Positions 52,718-60,584 of a stretch of DNA of 64,000 nucleotides are shown piece after piece. The stretch is from CAVQBJ01 sp963819075 (GTDB lineage: Bacteria > Actinomycetota > Thermoleophilia > Solirubrobacterales > Solirubrobacteraceae). The DNA lies in the NCBI GenBank assembly GCA_963819075.1, contig CAWFUP010000004.1, forward strand, positions 682,001 to 746,000, in the 5' to 3' direction. Numbering within the stretch: the first letter of the stretch is position 1; each line of letters opens with the position of its first letter. The notes under the pieces are model-generated. The model saw only the letters and a list, made by a program, of their open reading frames with translations. It was not told where the DNA came from and did no database searches. The translations under genes and the position numbers were made by a program.

Positions 52718-53911
52718 GTGGCGGCGACCGCCGCGCGGGACGCGCGTCCCGCGCCCCCGTTCACCGACGAGCTCGAGCGCTTTCGCGCCCACGTGCGGGC
52801 CGTGATCGCCCGCGAGCTCGCGCCGCACGCCTCTGCGTGGGAGCGCGCGCACTGGTTCGGACACGAGGCGTTTCGCTCGCTCGCCGCCGAGCGGCTGCTT
52901 GGGCTGAAGTACCCGGCGGCGCTGGGCGGGGGTCCGGTGTCGGGCGAGGGCTTCTGCGTCGAGGGCCCGCTCGCCGACGCCGTGCTCACCGAGGAGCTGG
53001 CCCGCTGCGGCTCGGGCGGCGTCGCCGCCGGGATCGGCGCACACATCGGCATCGCCACGCCGCCGGTCTTCGCGTTCGGCACACCCGAACAGCGCGAGCG
53101 TTACCTGCCGGGCGCGATCCGCGGGGAGCGCATCGCCGCGCTCGCCATCACCGAGCCGAACGCCGGCTCGGATGTCGCCGCGGTGCGCACGCACGCGCGG
53201 CGGGTCGAGGGCGGCTTCCTCGTCAACGGCTCGAAGATGTTCATCACCAACGGCGTCCGCGCCGATTTCCTCGTGACCGCCGTGACGACGCAGTCCGACG
53301 GCGCCGGCGGCCACCACGGACTGTCGTTCCTCATCATCGACCGCGGCGAGGGCGTGCAGGCCAGCCCGGTCGAGAAGCTCGGCTGGCAGGCGTCGGACAC
53401 CGCGCTCATCTCCCTGCAGGACGTCTTCGCCCCCGCGGAGAATCTGCTCGGGCGCGAGAACGAGGGCTTCTACCTGATCATGGCCAATTTCCAATGGGAG
53501 CGCCTGCTCATGTCGCTCGGCGCCGTTGGCGCGATGGCCTGGGCACTCGAGCGCACGGTGGAGCTCGCGCGGCGGATCGCCCGCCCCGACAACCAGGCCC
53601 TGCGTCACCGCATCGCCGAGCTCGCGCTGGCGCTGCAGGCCGGGCGCGACCTCACCTACCACGCACTGCGCCTGCACGCCGAGGGCCAGGACGCCATCCG
53701 CGAGGTGACGATGGCCAAGCTCGCCACGCAGCGCCGCTGCTTTGAGGTACTCGACGCCTGCCTGCAGATCCACTACGACTCCGGCGGCGCCGCCGGCGAG
53801 GACCGCGTGGCCGATTTCGAGCGCGGCGTGCGCGACGCGAGGCTCGGCCCGATCGGCGGCGGAACCGACGAGATCATGCGCGAGATCCTCGGTCGCAGCC
53901 TCGGCCTGTAG
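52718..53911 (+). CDS. Acyl-CoA dehydrogenase, second copy
   Basis: 397 residues from GTG. ALAITEPNAGSDVAAVRTHA, MFITNGVRADFLVTAV, CLQIHYDSGGAAGEDRVADF and GGGTDEIMREILGRSLGL define the family. The usual RTAFGRPI segment is replaced by LARRIARPDNQALRHR, and QIHGG by QIHYDSGG, so FAD or substrate contacts differ from the first copy. The two may handle different substrates or form a heteromer. It shares the operon and operator copy 2 with the first copy. Confidence 0.93.
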   Translation: MAATAARDARPAPPFTDELERFRAHVRAVIARELAPHASAWERAHWFGHEAFRSLAAERLLGLKYPAALGGGPVSGEGFCVEGPLADAVLTEELARCGSGGVAAGIGAHIGIATPPVFAFGTPEQRERYLPGAIRGERIAALAITEPNAGSDVAAVRTHARRVEGGFLVNGSKMFITNGVRADFLVTAVTTQSDGAGGHHGLSFLIIDRGEGVQASPVEKLGWQASDTALISLQDVFAPAENLLGRENEGFYLIMANFQWERLLMSLGAVGAMAWALERTVELARRIARPDNQALRHRIAELALALQAGRDLTYHALRLHAEGQDAIREVTMAKLATQRRCFEVLDACLQIHYDSGGAAGEDRVADFERGVRDARLGPIGGGTDEIMREILGRSLGL

Positions 53912-54108
53912 GCAGCTCGCCCCGGATCGCTCTGGAATCCCTGCGCATCGCTGTCCAACGCGCTCGACCTTGAGCATCGCCGGTCGCCCTTTAGCGATCA
54001 CCGACGACGCTCATACACGCGCCGAAAAGGCGGCCAAGTTGGCCAGAAGGCGTCCAGGTGGGTGGCCACCGCGTCAAGCGGTGCTGGGGCCCGGACGATC
54101 TGGCCAGC
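53912..54108 (+). other. Short palindromic elements upstream of the CAP-domain gene
   Basis: Non-coding. It holds CGCC-GAAAA-GGCG (54020-54032), GGCCAA-G-TTGGCC (54032-54044) and GGTGGCCACC (54061-54070) in close order, a folded leader or a set of binding sites. No known riboswitch recognised. Confidence 0.4.
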
Positions 54109-54924
54109 ATGCTCGTTCGTCGACTCAGCAGTGTGATCGCCACGCTCGCGACGATCTTCAGCGCTGTCCTGGCCACCGCTCTGCCCGCGTCCGCCGCCAC
54201 CGCCAAGCGCAACGCCCACTGCGCCATCACCGCCCGCCACGTTCCCCGCGCGAAGGCCTGCAAGTCCTCGGTGCACCGCAATCGCGTGGTATCGCACCAC
54301 TCCGCCCCGAAGCGCCCGAGCCACGCCACGACGACGTCGAGCAGGCGCTCCCATACGCCGTCGAGCCCGGCGCCCACGCCCGCTCCCGCGCCGGCGCCCA
54401 CCCCGGCACCCGCACCGGCGCCCGTGGCGAGCACCGGGCCGTGCGCGAACGGCGATCTGACGCCCGACCCGACGAACGTCGCCGTCGTCGAGGCGGCGAC
54501 GCTCTGCCTCGTCAACCAGGTGCGCGGCCAGAACGGACTGCCGGCGCTCGCGCCCAACGCCAAGCTGCAGCAGTCGGCCGACCAGCACAACAACGACATG
54601 GTCGCCGAGGACTACTTCGCCCACAACGGCCCGGGCGGCGACACCCCGCTGAGCCGGATCGAGGCCACCGGCTACCTCTCCAACCAGACCGTCAGCTACG
54701 TCGTCGGCGAGAACATCGCCTGGGGCACGCTCAATCTCTCCACGCCGAGCGCGATCGTCAACGCGTGGGTCAACTCCCCGGAGCACCTCGCGAACATCCT
54801 CAACACCAGCTACACCGACAGCGGAATGTCGGTCGCCCCGCAGGCGCCCACGTCGCTCGCCGAAGGGCAGCAGGGCGCGATCTACACGCAGGACTTCGGC
54901 GGGGTCGACAACAGCGGCAGCTGA
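54109..54924 (+). CDS. Secreted CAP (SCP/PR-1-like) domain protein
   Basis: 271 residues. Signal peptide 1-30 (LVRRLSSVIATLATIFSAVL then ATALPASAATA). Residues 40-115 are basic and then Pro/Ala-rich (APTPAPAPAPTPAPAPAPVA), a likely wall-spanning linker. The CAP domain (125-265) has LCLVNQVRGQNGLPALAPN, QQSADQHNNDMVAEDYFAHN and the ENIAWG motif, then VNAWVNSPEHLANILN. The His and Glu of the CAP cavity are kept. Role of bacterial CAP proteins is unclear, probably at the cell wall. Confidence 0.9.
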   Translation: MLVRRLSSVIATLATIFSAVLATALPASAATAKRNAHCAITARHVPRAKACKSSVHRNRVVSHHSAPKRPSHATTTSSRRSHTPSSPAPTPAPAPAPTPAPAPAPVASTGPCANGDLTPDPTNVAVVEAATLCLVNQVRGQNGLPALAPNAKLQQSADQHNNDMVAEDYFAHNGPGGDTPLSRIEATGYLSNQTVSYVVGENIAWGTLNLSTPSAIVNAWVNSPEHLANILNTSYTDSGMSVAPQAPTSLAEGQQGAIYTQDFGGVDNSGS

Positions 54925-55124
54925 GCGCGCCGCGTCGCCAGACGCGGGCCGTCGACTCTCCAATAGGATTCGCGTCCCAGCAGCGCCGCCCGCGCGTCCG
55001 ACCACACGCCTCGCCGGCCGCGGGGCCCCGCCCCGCCAGGGGGGTGCGAGGGTCTCGGTACGGCTTCTCCGGTCGCTCGGCGCCATTCGGCGGCGCCCCA
55101 ACACGACAAGGAGACGCAACGCTC
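54925..55124 (+). other. Non-coding spacer before the SDR gene
   Basis: About 200 bases, no gene seen. It contains the ribosome-binding site AAGGAGA of the next gene at about 55108-55114 and probably its promoter, but I cannot place a convincing -10/-35 pair. Confidence 0.4.
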
Positions 55125-55952
55125 ATGGGAGTACTCGACGGCAAGTCGGCGATCGTGACCGGGTCCGCGCGGGGCATCGGCCGCGCCACCGCGGAGCTGC
55201 TCGCCAGCCAGGGAGCGCAAGTGCTCATCAACGACCTCGACGGCGATGTGGCCGAGCAGACGGCCTCCGAGATCGCGGGTGAGACCGCCGTGTACGCCGG
55301 CGACCTCACCGCGTCGGGCGCGCCCGACGCGCTCGTGCAGAAGGCGATCGACGAGTTCGGCAAGATCGACATCATCGTCAACAATGCCGGCTACACGCTC
55401 GACGCGCCGATCCACAAGATGAGCGACGAGTGGTTTCAGCGGATGCTCGACATCCACACCATCGTGCCCTTCCGGATCCTGCGCGCCGCCGCGCCGCACC
55501 TGCGCGAGCCCGCGAAGCAGGAGCGCGAGGAGGGTCGCGAGGTGTTCCGCAAGATCGTCAACGTGTCCTCGATCTCGGGCACGATGGGTAACGCGGGCCA
55601 GGCCAACTACTCCGCCGGCAAGTCGGCAGTCGTCGGCCTGACGAAGACCCTGGCCAAGGAGTGGGGTCAGTTCAAGATCAACGTCAACGCCGTGGCCTTC
55701 GGCTACATCGAGACGCGCCTGACGGCGTCGAAGGACGAGTCCAACGTGATGGAGATCGATGGCGAGAAGGTGCAGCTCGGCATCCCCGACCAGCTGCGTG
55801 GCATGGCCGCGATGCTCATCCCGCTCGGCCGACCCGGCACGCCCGAGGAGGCCGCCGGCGGCGTCTTCTTCCTGTGCTCGCCGTGGAGCAACTACGTGCA
55901 CGGCCAGGTGCTCAACATCACGGGCGGCCAGTTCACGGGGATGACGAGCTAG
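55125..55952 (+). CDS. Short-chain dehydrogenase/reductase (FabG-like)
   Basis: 275 residues. SAIVTGSARGIGRATAELLA is the NAD(P)-binding motif, IIVNNAGYTLDAP the NNAG motif, NVSSISGTMGNAGQANYSAGK the catalytic Ser and YxxxK (Tyr and Lys; quoted in two parts across residue 165). AFGYIETRLTAS and GGVFFLCSPWSNYVHGQVLN complete the fold. Probably a 3-oxoacyl or secondary-alcohol reductase; the extra loop REPAKQEREEGREVF around residue 128-143 is longer than in FabG. Followed by the third long palindrome. Confidence 0.9.
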   Translation: MGVLDGKSAIVTGSARGIGRATAELLASQGAQVLINDLDGDVAEQTASEIAGETAVYAGDLTASGAPDALVQKAIDEFGKIDIIVNNAGYTLDAPIHKMSDEWFQRMLDIHTIVPFRILRAAAPHLREPAKQEREEGREVFRKIVNVSSISGTMGNAGQANYSAGKSAVVGLTKTLAKEWGQFKINVNAVAFGYIETRLTASKDESNVMEIDGEKVQLGIPDQLRGMAAMLIPLGRPGTPEEAAGGVFFLCSPWSNYVHGQVLNITGGQFTGMTS

Positions 55953-55977
55953 GGGCGATCTGGGCCGGGCGATTTCG

Positions 55978-56024
55978 CGGTGCACGTCCTTTCCGTGAAT
56001 GGTTCATAGAAAGGACGTGCACCG
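55978..56024. repeat. 47-bp palindrome (copy 3)
   Basis: Left arm CGGTGCACGTCCTTTC (55978-55993) pairs perfectly with 56009-56024 across a 15-base loop containing GTGAATGGTTCAT. Near-identical to copy 2 at 28749. It lies between convergent genes. Confidence 0.95.
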
Positions 56025-56065
56025 GCGCTCAGCCGCCCGCGCCCGGACGTGAGCGGTTCAGCCCG

Positions 56066-57709
56066 TCAGGGGACGACGCGGAACGTGCCGCGCATCCAGG
56101 GATGCACGCGGCAGAAGTACGTGTAGGTGCCGGCGGGCAGGTTCGTCGGCGTCTTCCACGTCACGGTGCCCGAGGCCGGGGTGAAACCGATCGGCCCCGT
56201 GCCGAGCTCGCCGGAGTCGAACGCGATGTTCGCGGCGTCGTCGGCCAGCGGATAGTGCGAGCCGGTGGACGCCGTGCAAGGCAGCTGACAGCCGGTAACG
56301 GTGTGGAAGATGTTCAGCGAGTTGTCCTCGTTGACGAACGTGAGGCTCTGTCCCTGCTTGATGACCGGGGGGTCCGACAGCCCGCCGCCGAGCTCCTCGT
56401 TGATCGCGCCGGGCGTGTAGGTGAAGTTCTTGATCTCGACCGTGTCGCTCGGTGCGACGGTTCCGATCTCGGCGATCGGATTCGGCAGATTGGCGATCGG
56501 CACGTCGCCGAGCGGGTCGGCGTTCTCGGGCAGCAGGCCGTGCGTGATGTAGCCCCTCGTGGGCACCGCTCTCGCGAATGGATCGACGCCGGGGGTGTTG
56601 TAGGAGACGAAGGCGACCATGATCCCCATCACCTCGTACCAGGACTGGCGCGCCGTGTCGTAGGTGGAGGTGATGCGCAGCGTGTCGCCGGCCTTCAGGG
56701 CGACGCGCCAGTTCGGCGGGCTCGTGGTCATCGCCATGTCCCACGACACGGCGCCGCGCGGATCCCAGTAGTGCGCCTGAGAGCGGAAGAGCTCCACGGA
56801 GTTCGGCACGTCGCCGGGGATCGGCGCCGACGTGCCGGCGCGTGTCACGCGGGCGACGGTCGCCCCGGGGCGCACGTCGTAGAGCGTGTCGTACAGGCCA
56901 CCCGGGTGCACGTGGCCGCCGACGCCGACCAGCGTCGCGTCGCGCGGCACCGTCCACATGTTCGCCGGCGTGGCGGCGCCATAGGGATCGGTGGCGTCGT
57001 CGGGGAACGTGAAGCGCCCGTTGGGGCCGCTGCCGCGGTGGGCGTCGAAGACCGGGTACGCCTTCCCGTTCTCCACATCCATCCAGATCGGGTAGGCGGG
57101 CTTCATCGTCGCCGCGAGTGGCGAAGTCGCCGGCACGAAATCGATCTCGTAGTTGATGTAGACCGTCATCGGCAGCGGCGTCAGGTTGTGGAGCATGTAG
57201 TTGATCATCCACTCGTCCGTCGTCCGGTACGGGTAGCCGAAGCCGGCGGGCAGCTGCATCCAGGTCTTCTCCTCGCCGGAGGCGAAGAACCGCTCGGGCA
57301 GGCCCGGCGAGGTCGGGTCGCTCTGCGATGCGTTCAGCCACACGCCGTGGTGCAGGTGGACGACGTTCACCGACGGGACCGTGCCGTCGGGCAGCGTGAG
57401 GTTGGGGCGGATCCCGACGACGTAGCCGTCGACCGAGGGCTTGGGGATGTTGCCGCCGAGCATGATCATGTTCGTGCCCGGGCTGACGAGCAGCGGGCCG
57501 TAGCGGAAGTGCAGACGCTCTATCTGCTTGCTCGTGCCGAAGGCCGGCGGGGGCACGTAATTGGAGGCCTGCGTTCCCGGCGCCAGCCGCGTCGATACCG
57601 CGCCGGGCCCAGCGGCGACGCTCGGCGCGGCGATCGCGGCGAAGGCGGCAAGCGAGAGCGCGGCCATCCGAAGCCCCCGCGCGCCAATCCGTAGCCGTGT
57701 CGCTCTCAT
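56066..57709 (-). CDS. Secreted copper protein: PHM-like dicopper region fused to a cupredoxin
   Basis: 547 residues with a signal peptide (1-33, ending SVAAGPG). The C-terminal 120 residues are a type-1 copper domain: His in NIFHTV and the Cys-His-Met set in CRVHPWM. The first 370 residues carry His-rich motifs in the order HLHH (118-121), His174, HVH (266-268) and Met361/364, the order of copper ligands in peptidylglycine alpha-hydroxylating monooxygenase. A copper monooxygenase-like function with an attached electron-transfer domain is inferred from this order; overall identity cannot be judged here. GAGGGG lies upstream of the ATG. Confidence 0.7.
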   Translation of the reverse strand: MRATRLRIGARGLRMAALSLAAFAAIAAPSVAAGPGAVSTRLAPGTQASNYVPPPAFGTSKQIERLHFRYGPLLVSPGTNMIMLGGNIPKPSVDGYVVGIRPNLTLPDGTVPSVNVVHLHHGVWLNASQSDPTSPGLPERFFASGEEKTWMQLPAGFGYPYRTTDEWMINYMLHNLTPLPMTVYINYEIDFVPATSPLAATMKPAYPIWMDVENGKAYPVFDAHRGSGPNGRFTFPDDATDPYGAATPANMWTVPRDATLVGVGGHVHPGGLYDTLYDVRPGATVARVTRAGTSAPIPGDVPNSVELFRSQAHYWDPRGAVSWDMAMTTSPPNWRVALKAGDTLRITSTYDTARQSWYEVMGIMVAFVSYNTPGVDPFARAVPTRGYITHGLLPENADPLGDVPIANLPNPIAEIGTVAPSDTVEIKNFTYTPGAINEELGGGLSDPPVIKQGQSLTFVNEDNSLNIFHTVTGCQLPCTASTGSHYPLADDAANIAFDSGELGTGPIGFTPASGTVTWKTPTNLPAGTYTYFCRVHPWMRGTFRVVP

Positions 57710-57767
57710 CCCGTACCCCTCGAAACCCGGTCCGCTCGACGTAAACGCTAGCGCGAATCGACGCCGA

Positions 57768-58442
57768 TCAGCAAGAACGTCCGTCCAGCGCGGGCGCCGC
57801 ACCCACCCCGCGCAGGTCGAGCTCGCATCCGGAGTAGTAGGCGCCGGCCGGCGAGGCGAGGTACGCGACGAGCGCGGCGATCTCGTCGGGCGTCGTGCCG
57901 TTTCCGGGGGCGATCGACACCGTCGTCACGCCGTGCCTGGCCCACTCGACCGAAAGCGTCCGGGCGAGATTCTCGAGCGCCGCGCGCGCGGCGTCGGTGA
58001 CCGGCCGACCGTCCGCCGGCGGGGCCAAGGCGATCACTCGGCCCGGGCGCTCGCGCTCGAGCATCGCCGGGAGCACGACGGCCCGCACCGCGTTCCACGC
58101 GCAGGCGAGCGCCGCCGTGAGGGCGGTCCCCTCGTCGGCCAGCGACCCGCCGTCGGCGAGCTCACGCGCGAGCAGACCGGCGCCGTCGCAGACGAGCACC
58201 GACACGTCCGCCAGACCCGGGAGCGACCGCGCCAGCGCGGCCGTACGCTCCTCGTCGACGTCGGCGATCAGGGGGGCAACGGAAGCCCCGAGCCCGCCGC
58301 ACCCGTCGGCGATCGCCGCCGCGAAGCCGCCGAACGACTCGTCGGCACCGGCGACGACGATCCCGAGGCCGCCGAGGACGCCCGGACGCAACAGGCCGGC
58401 GGGCGCGACCACGCGCGGCTCGTCCGGGCGGGCGTCGAGCAT
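57768..58442 (-). CDS. Degenerate short-chain dehydrogenase-like protein
   Basis: 224 residues with the length and strand order of an SDR (ERPGRVIALAPPADG, AALENLARTLSVEWARHGV, TTVSIAPGNGTTPDEIAALV). The Gly-rich dinucleotide motif is not normal (VVAGADESFGGFAAA) and the catalytic Ser and YxxxK are missing (PVTDAARAALE where YSASKAAL is usual). It is probably not an active reductase. Eleven bases separate it from the upstream acyltransferase gene, so the two share an operon. Confidence 0.75.
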   Translation of the reverse strand: MLDARPDEPRVVAPAGLLRPGVLGGLGIVVAGADESFGGFAAAIADGCGGLGASVAPLIADVDEERTAALARSLPGLADVSVLVCDGAGLLARELADGGSLADEGTALTAALACAWNAVRAVVLPAMLERERPGRVIALAPPADGRPVTDAARAALENLARTLSVEWARHGVTTVSIAPGNGTTPDEIAALVAYLASPAGAYYSGCELDLRGVGAAPALDGRSC

Positions 58443-58453
58443 CCGTCGCGCGC

Positions 58454-59248
58454 TCAGATCGCGGCGGCGCCGCCGGTGCGGCGCGCGGCTCGCCGCTCGC
58501 GGCGCACCCGCTCGAGCACACCCTTGCGTCCGTGCTGCTCGAGACCGGCGTACAGGTCCTTGATGCGGCCGAGGATGTCGTCGGCGACCGCCTGCTGCTG
58601 GGCCGGCGTCGGGTTCTCGACGCGCTCGAAACGCAGGGGGTCGCCGTACTGGACCGTCACCTTCGGGAACTGCAGGCGCTTCCAGTTACGCACGCGCGAG
58701 GACCCGTAGATCGCGATCGGCACCACCGGCGCGCCGGTCTCGAGCGCGAGGCGGCCGATCCCGCGCTTGGCCTGCTCGGCGAGCTTGCCGGTGCGCGAGC
58801 GCCCGCCCTCGCAGTACATCGCGATGCAGCCGCCCTTCCTGAGGATCGTCTCGGCGGTGATGAACGCCTCCTCGTCGCGCGCCCCGCGACGTACCGGGAA
58901 CACGCCGCCGTGCGTGTAGATGAACTGCGCGGGCGGATTGAACAGCTGGGACTTGGCCATGAAGCGGATCTTGCGCCGCAGGTAGCAGCCCATCAGGAAG
59001 TGATCCATGAACGAGAAGTGATTCGGAGCGAGGATCACCGCACCGGATCCGGGCACCTTCTCGCACGAGATCGAGCGCGCGCGCAGGAACGTGTACGCGT
59101 ACAGGGAGGTCAGCAGCCGCGTCAGCTCGTAGGCCCAATCGGGATCGCGCGTGCGCGCGCGATCGTGAAACCGCGTGAAGTGCTCGGGGGGGCGAGGGTC
59201 CGAGGTAGACCTGCTCGCGCATCGGTGCGAGGTCGGACATGCGTACAT
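58454..59248 (-). CDS. 1-acyl-sn-glycerol-3-phosphate acyltransferase (PlsC-like), possible frameshift at the N-terminus
   Basis: Up to 264 residues. The HX4D motif is in LAPNHFSFMDHFLMG, and MYCEGGRSRTGKLAEQAKRG and GAPVVPIAIYGSSRVRN are the later acyltransferase blocks. It transfers an acyl chain in phospholipid synthesis. The first 20 residues in this frame (YACPTSHRCASRSTSDP) look unnatural. In the next frame an ATG start reads MREQVYLG and joins well to DPRPPEHFTRF if one base (a G near 59205) is removed. So the gene may have a one-base frameshift, or a different start. Confidence 0.85.
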   Translation of the reverse strand: MYACPTSHRCASRSTSDPRPPEHFTRFHDRARTRDPDWAYELTRLLTSLYAYTFLRARSISCEKVPGSGAVILAPNHFSFMDHFLMGCYLRRKIRFMAKSQLFNPPAQFIYTHGGVFPVRRGARDEEAFITAETILRKGGCIAMYCEGGRSRTGKLAEQAKRGIGRLALETGAPVVPIAIYGSSRVRNWKRLQFPKVTVQYGDPLRFERVENPTPAQQQAVADDILGRIKDLYAGLEQHGRKGVLERVRRERRAARRTGGAAAI

Positions 59249-59803
59249 GCGCTCTACTGCGGGCGCACGGCAAGGTTACGCCGCGCGGACCACGATCGCC
59301 CGCCACGGCCGGTGGCGAGACGCTGTGCGCCGGCGGAGATGCGGCCGGCGAGGGCCGCGGACGACAGGCCGGCCGGCCCGTGATCGCCGGCCGGGGAGTC
59401 CGGCCCGCGGGAGGGTCGCGGGCCGGCACCCCGGCCGGCATCACAGTCGGCGGCTGTCACACGCGGGGGGCCGCGCCCCGTACGCGGCTGATCCCCCGGC
59501 CCGACTACGCGGGTCCGCCTCTATATCCACCCTCACGCCAGGAGCGAGCGCGTTGATGGTCTGATCTGATCACCGAGGCTTTCCGATGACGTGGGTGAAG
59601 AGTACGGCCAGCGCCGGGGCGCGCACACCGACACCAGGTCGGACATTTGACGAGGCCTCTTTCGACACTCGGTCTAGTGCCGCCCGCGACGCGCGGGGCC
59701 GCGGCGCCCCCGTGGGAGCGCGGCGGGGAGTGGTCGGGAGCGGCGGCTATTGTGTCGACTCCCTGGAATTGGCAACCCCCCCAGCGTCCTCGAGGAGGTC
59801 GAC
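59249..59803. other. Non-coding stretch of 555 bases
   Basis: No gene, tRNA or known RNA is apparent. It is very GC-rich up to about 59500, then a normal promoter-like part. A near-palindrome TGATC-T-GATCA is near 59560-59575, and TATTGT near 59748 is a possible -10 box of the biotin carrier gene. Short open frames exist in all directions but lack start sites and plausible composition. Confidence 0.4.
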
Positions 59804-60016
59804 GTGCCCGACGTGGAGGCGCACATCACTGGAACGGTGTGGAAGATCGAATGTGCGGTCGGCGACGCCATCGAGGAGGGCGATACGGTCGCCATCCTGG
59901 AGTCGATGAAGATGGAGATGCCCGTCGAGGCCGAGGACTCCGGCACGGTCAAGGAGATCCTGTGTGAGGAAGGCCAGGCGGTGAACGAGGGAGACACGCT
60001 CGTCGTCCTCGAATGA
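59804..60016 (+). CDS. 70-residue biotin carrier protein (BCCP-like)
   Basis: A single biotinyl/lipoyl domain: AHITGTVWKIECAVGDAIEE, then ILESMKMEMPVEAEDSGTV with the MKM biotinylation site, and GQAVNEGDTLVVLE. GTG at 59804 has GAGGAGG six bases upstream. It resembles the small stand-alone mycobacterial biotinylated protein TB7.3. It probably supplies the biotin arm to an acyl-CoA carboxylase, for instance the beta subunit at 48 kb, whose alpha partner is not in the window. Confidence 0.92.
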   Translation: MPDVEAHITGTVWKIECAVGDAIEEGDTVAILESMKMEMPVEAEDSGTVKEILCEEGQAVNEGDTLVVLE

Positions 60017-60041
60017 GTCGCGGCGCGACGGCGCGGCCGCG

Positions 60042-60539
60042 TCACTCCGGTAAGCGGCGCCCGAGGATGAGCACATCGGCGCGGCGGTCATCGAGGCGCG
60101 CGACGCCCGGCAGGCGTCCCCACGGGGTGAAGCCCATCCCCTCGAAGAGGGCGACACTGGCGGCGTTGTGGGCGAAGGCGACGGCGATCAGCGTCGAGAT
60201 GCCGAGGGCGGGCCCGCGCTCGATGGCCTCGCGGAGCAAAGCGCCGCCGACGCCGCGGCGGCGTGCGGCCGCGTCGACGTAGATGCCGATCTCGGCCGTC
60301 GCCGCGTAGGCCGGGCGACCGTAGAAGTCGCGCAGCGAGCACCAGCCGAGGATCGCGCCGCTCTCATCCTCGGCGACCCACAACGGTCGGCGGTCGGGCG
60401 TGTGGGCGATGTACCAGGCGCCCCGCTGCTCGACGGTCACCGGCTCGAGATCGGCGGTCGACTCGCGGCTCGGGATCGTCGCGTTGTAGATGCGCACGAT
60501 CGCTGCGAGATCGACTGGCAGCGCGTCGCGGATCCGCAT
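60042..60539 (-). CDS. GNAT acetyltransferase, phosphinothricin-acetyltransferase-like
   Basis: 165 residues. MRIRDALPVDLAAIVRIYNA and IPSRESTADLEPVTVEQR are the hallmark start of the Pat/YwnH group; EIGIYVDAAARRRGVGGALL holds the acetyl-CoA loop RRRGVGG, and FAHNAASVALFEGMGF the end. Members acetylate methionine sulfoximine or phosphinothricin-like amino acids. ATG 60539 has TACACT nine bases upstream, back to back with the next gene. Confidence 0.9.
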   Translation of the reverse strand: MRIRDALPVDLAAIVRIYNATIPSRESTADLEPVTVEQRGAWYIAHTPDRRPLWVAEDESGAILGWCSLRDFYGRPAYAATAEIGIYVDAAARRRGVGGALLREAIERGPALGISTLIAVAFAHNAASVALFEGMGFTPWGRLPGVARLDDRRADVLILGRRLPE

Positions 60540-60548
60540 CGTCGCCGC

Positions 60549-60576
60549 AGTGTAGGGACCGGGCGATCACTAGCCT
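60549..60576. promoter_or_regulatory. Back-to-back leaderless promoters in a 45-base gap
   Basis: Minus-strand TACACT (60549-60554) is nine bases before the acetyltransferase ATG; plus-strand TAGCCT (60571-60576) is eight bases before the hydratase ATG at 60585. The two promoters must overlap beyond their -10 boxes. Confidence 0.6.
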
Positions 60577-60584
60577 GTCGCGTC

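Noticed and set aside
59249..59803. tRNA or small gene in the 555-base gap
   Set aside because: No cloverleaf with a GTTCGA-type arm could be built and the short frames lack start signals.
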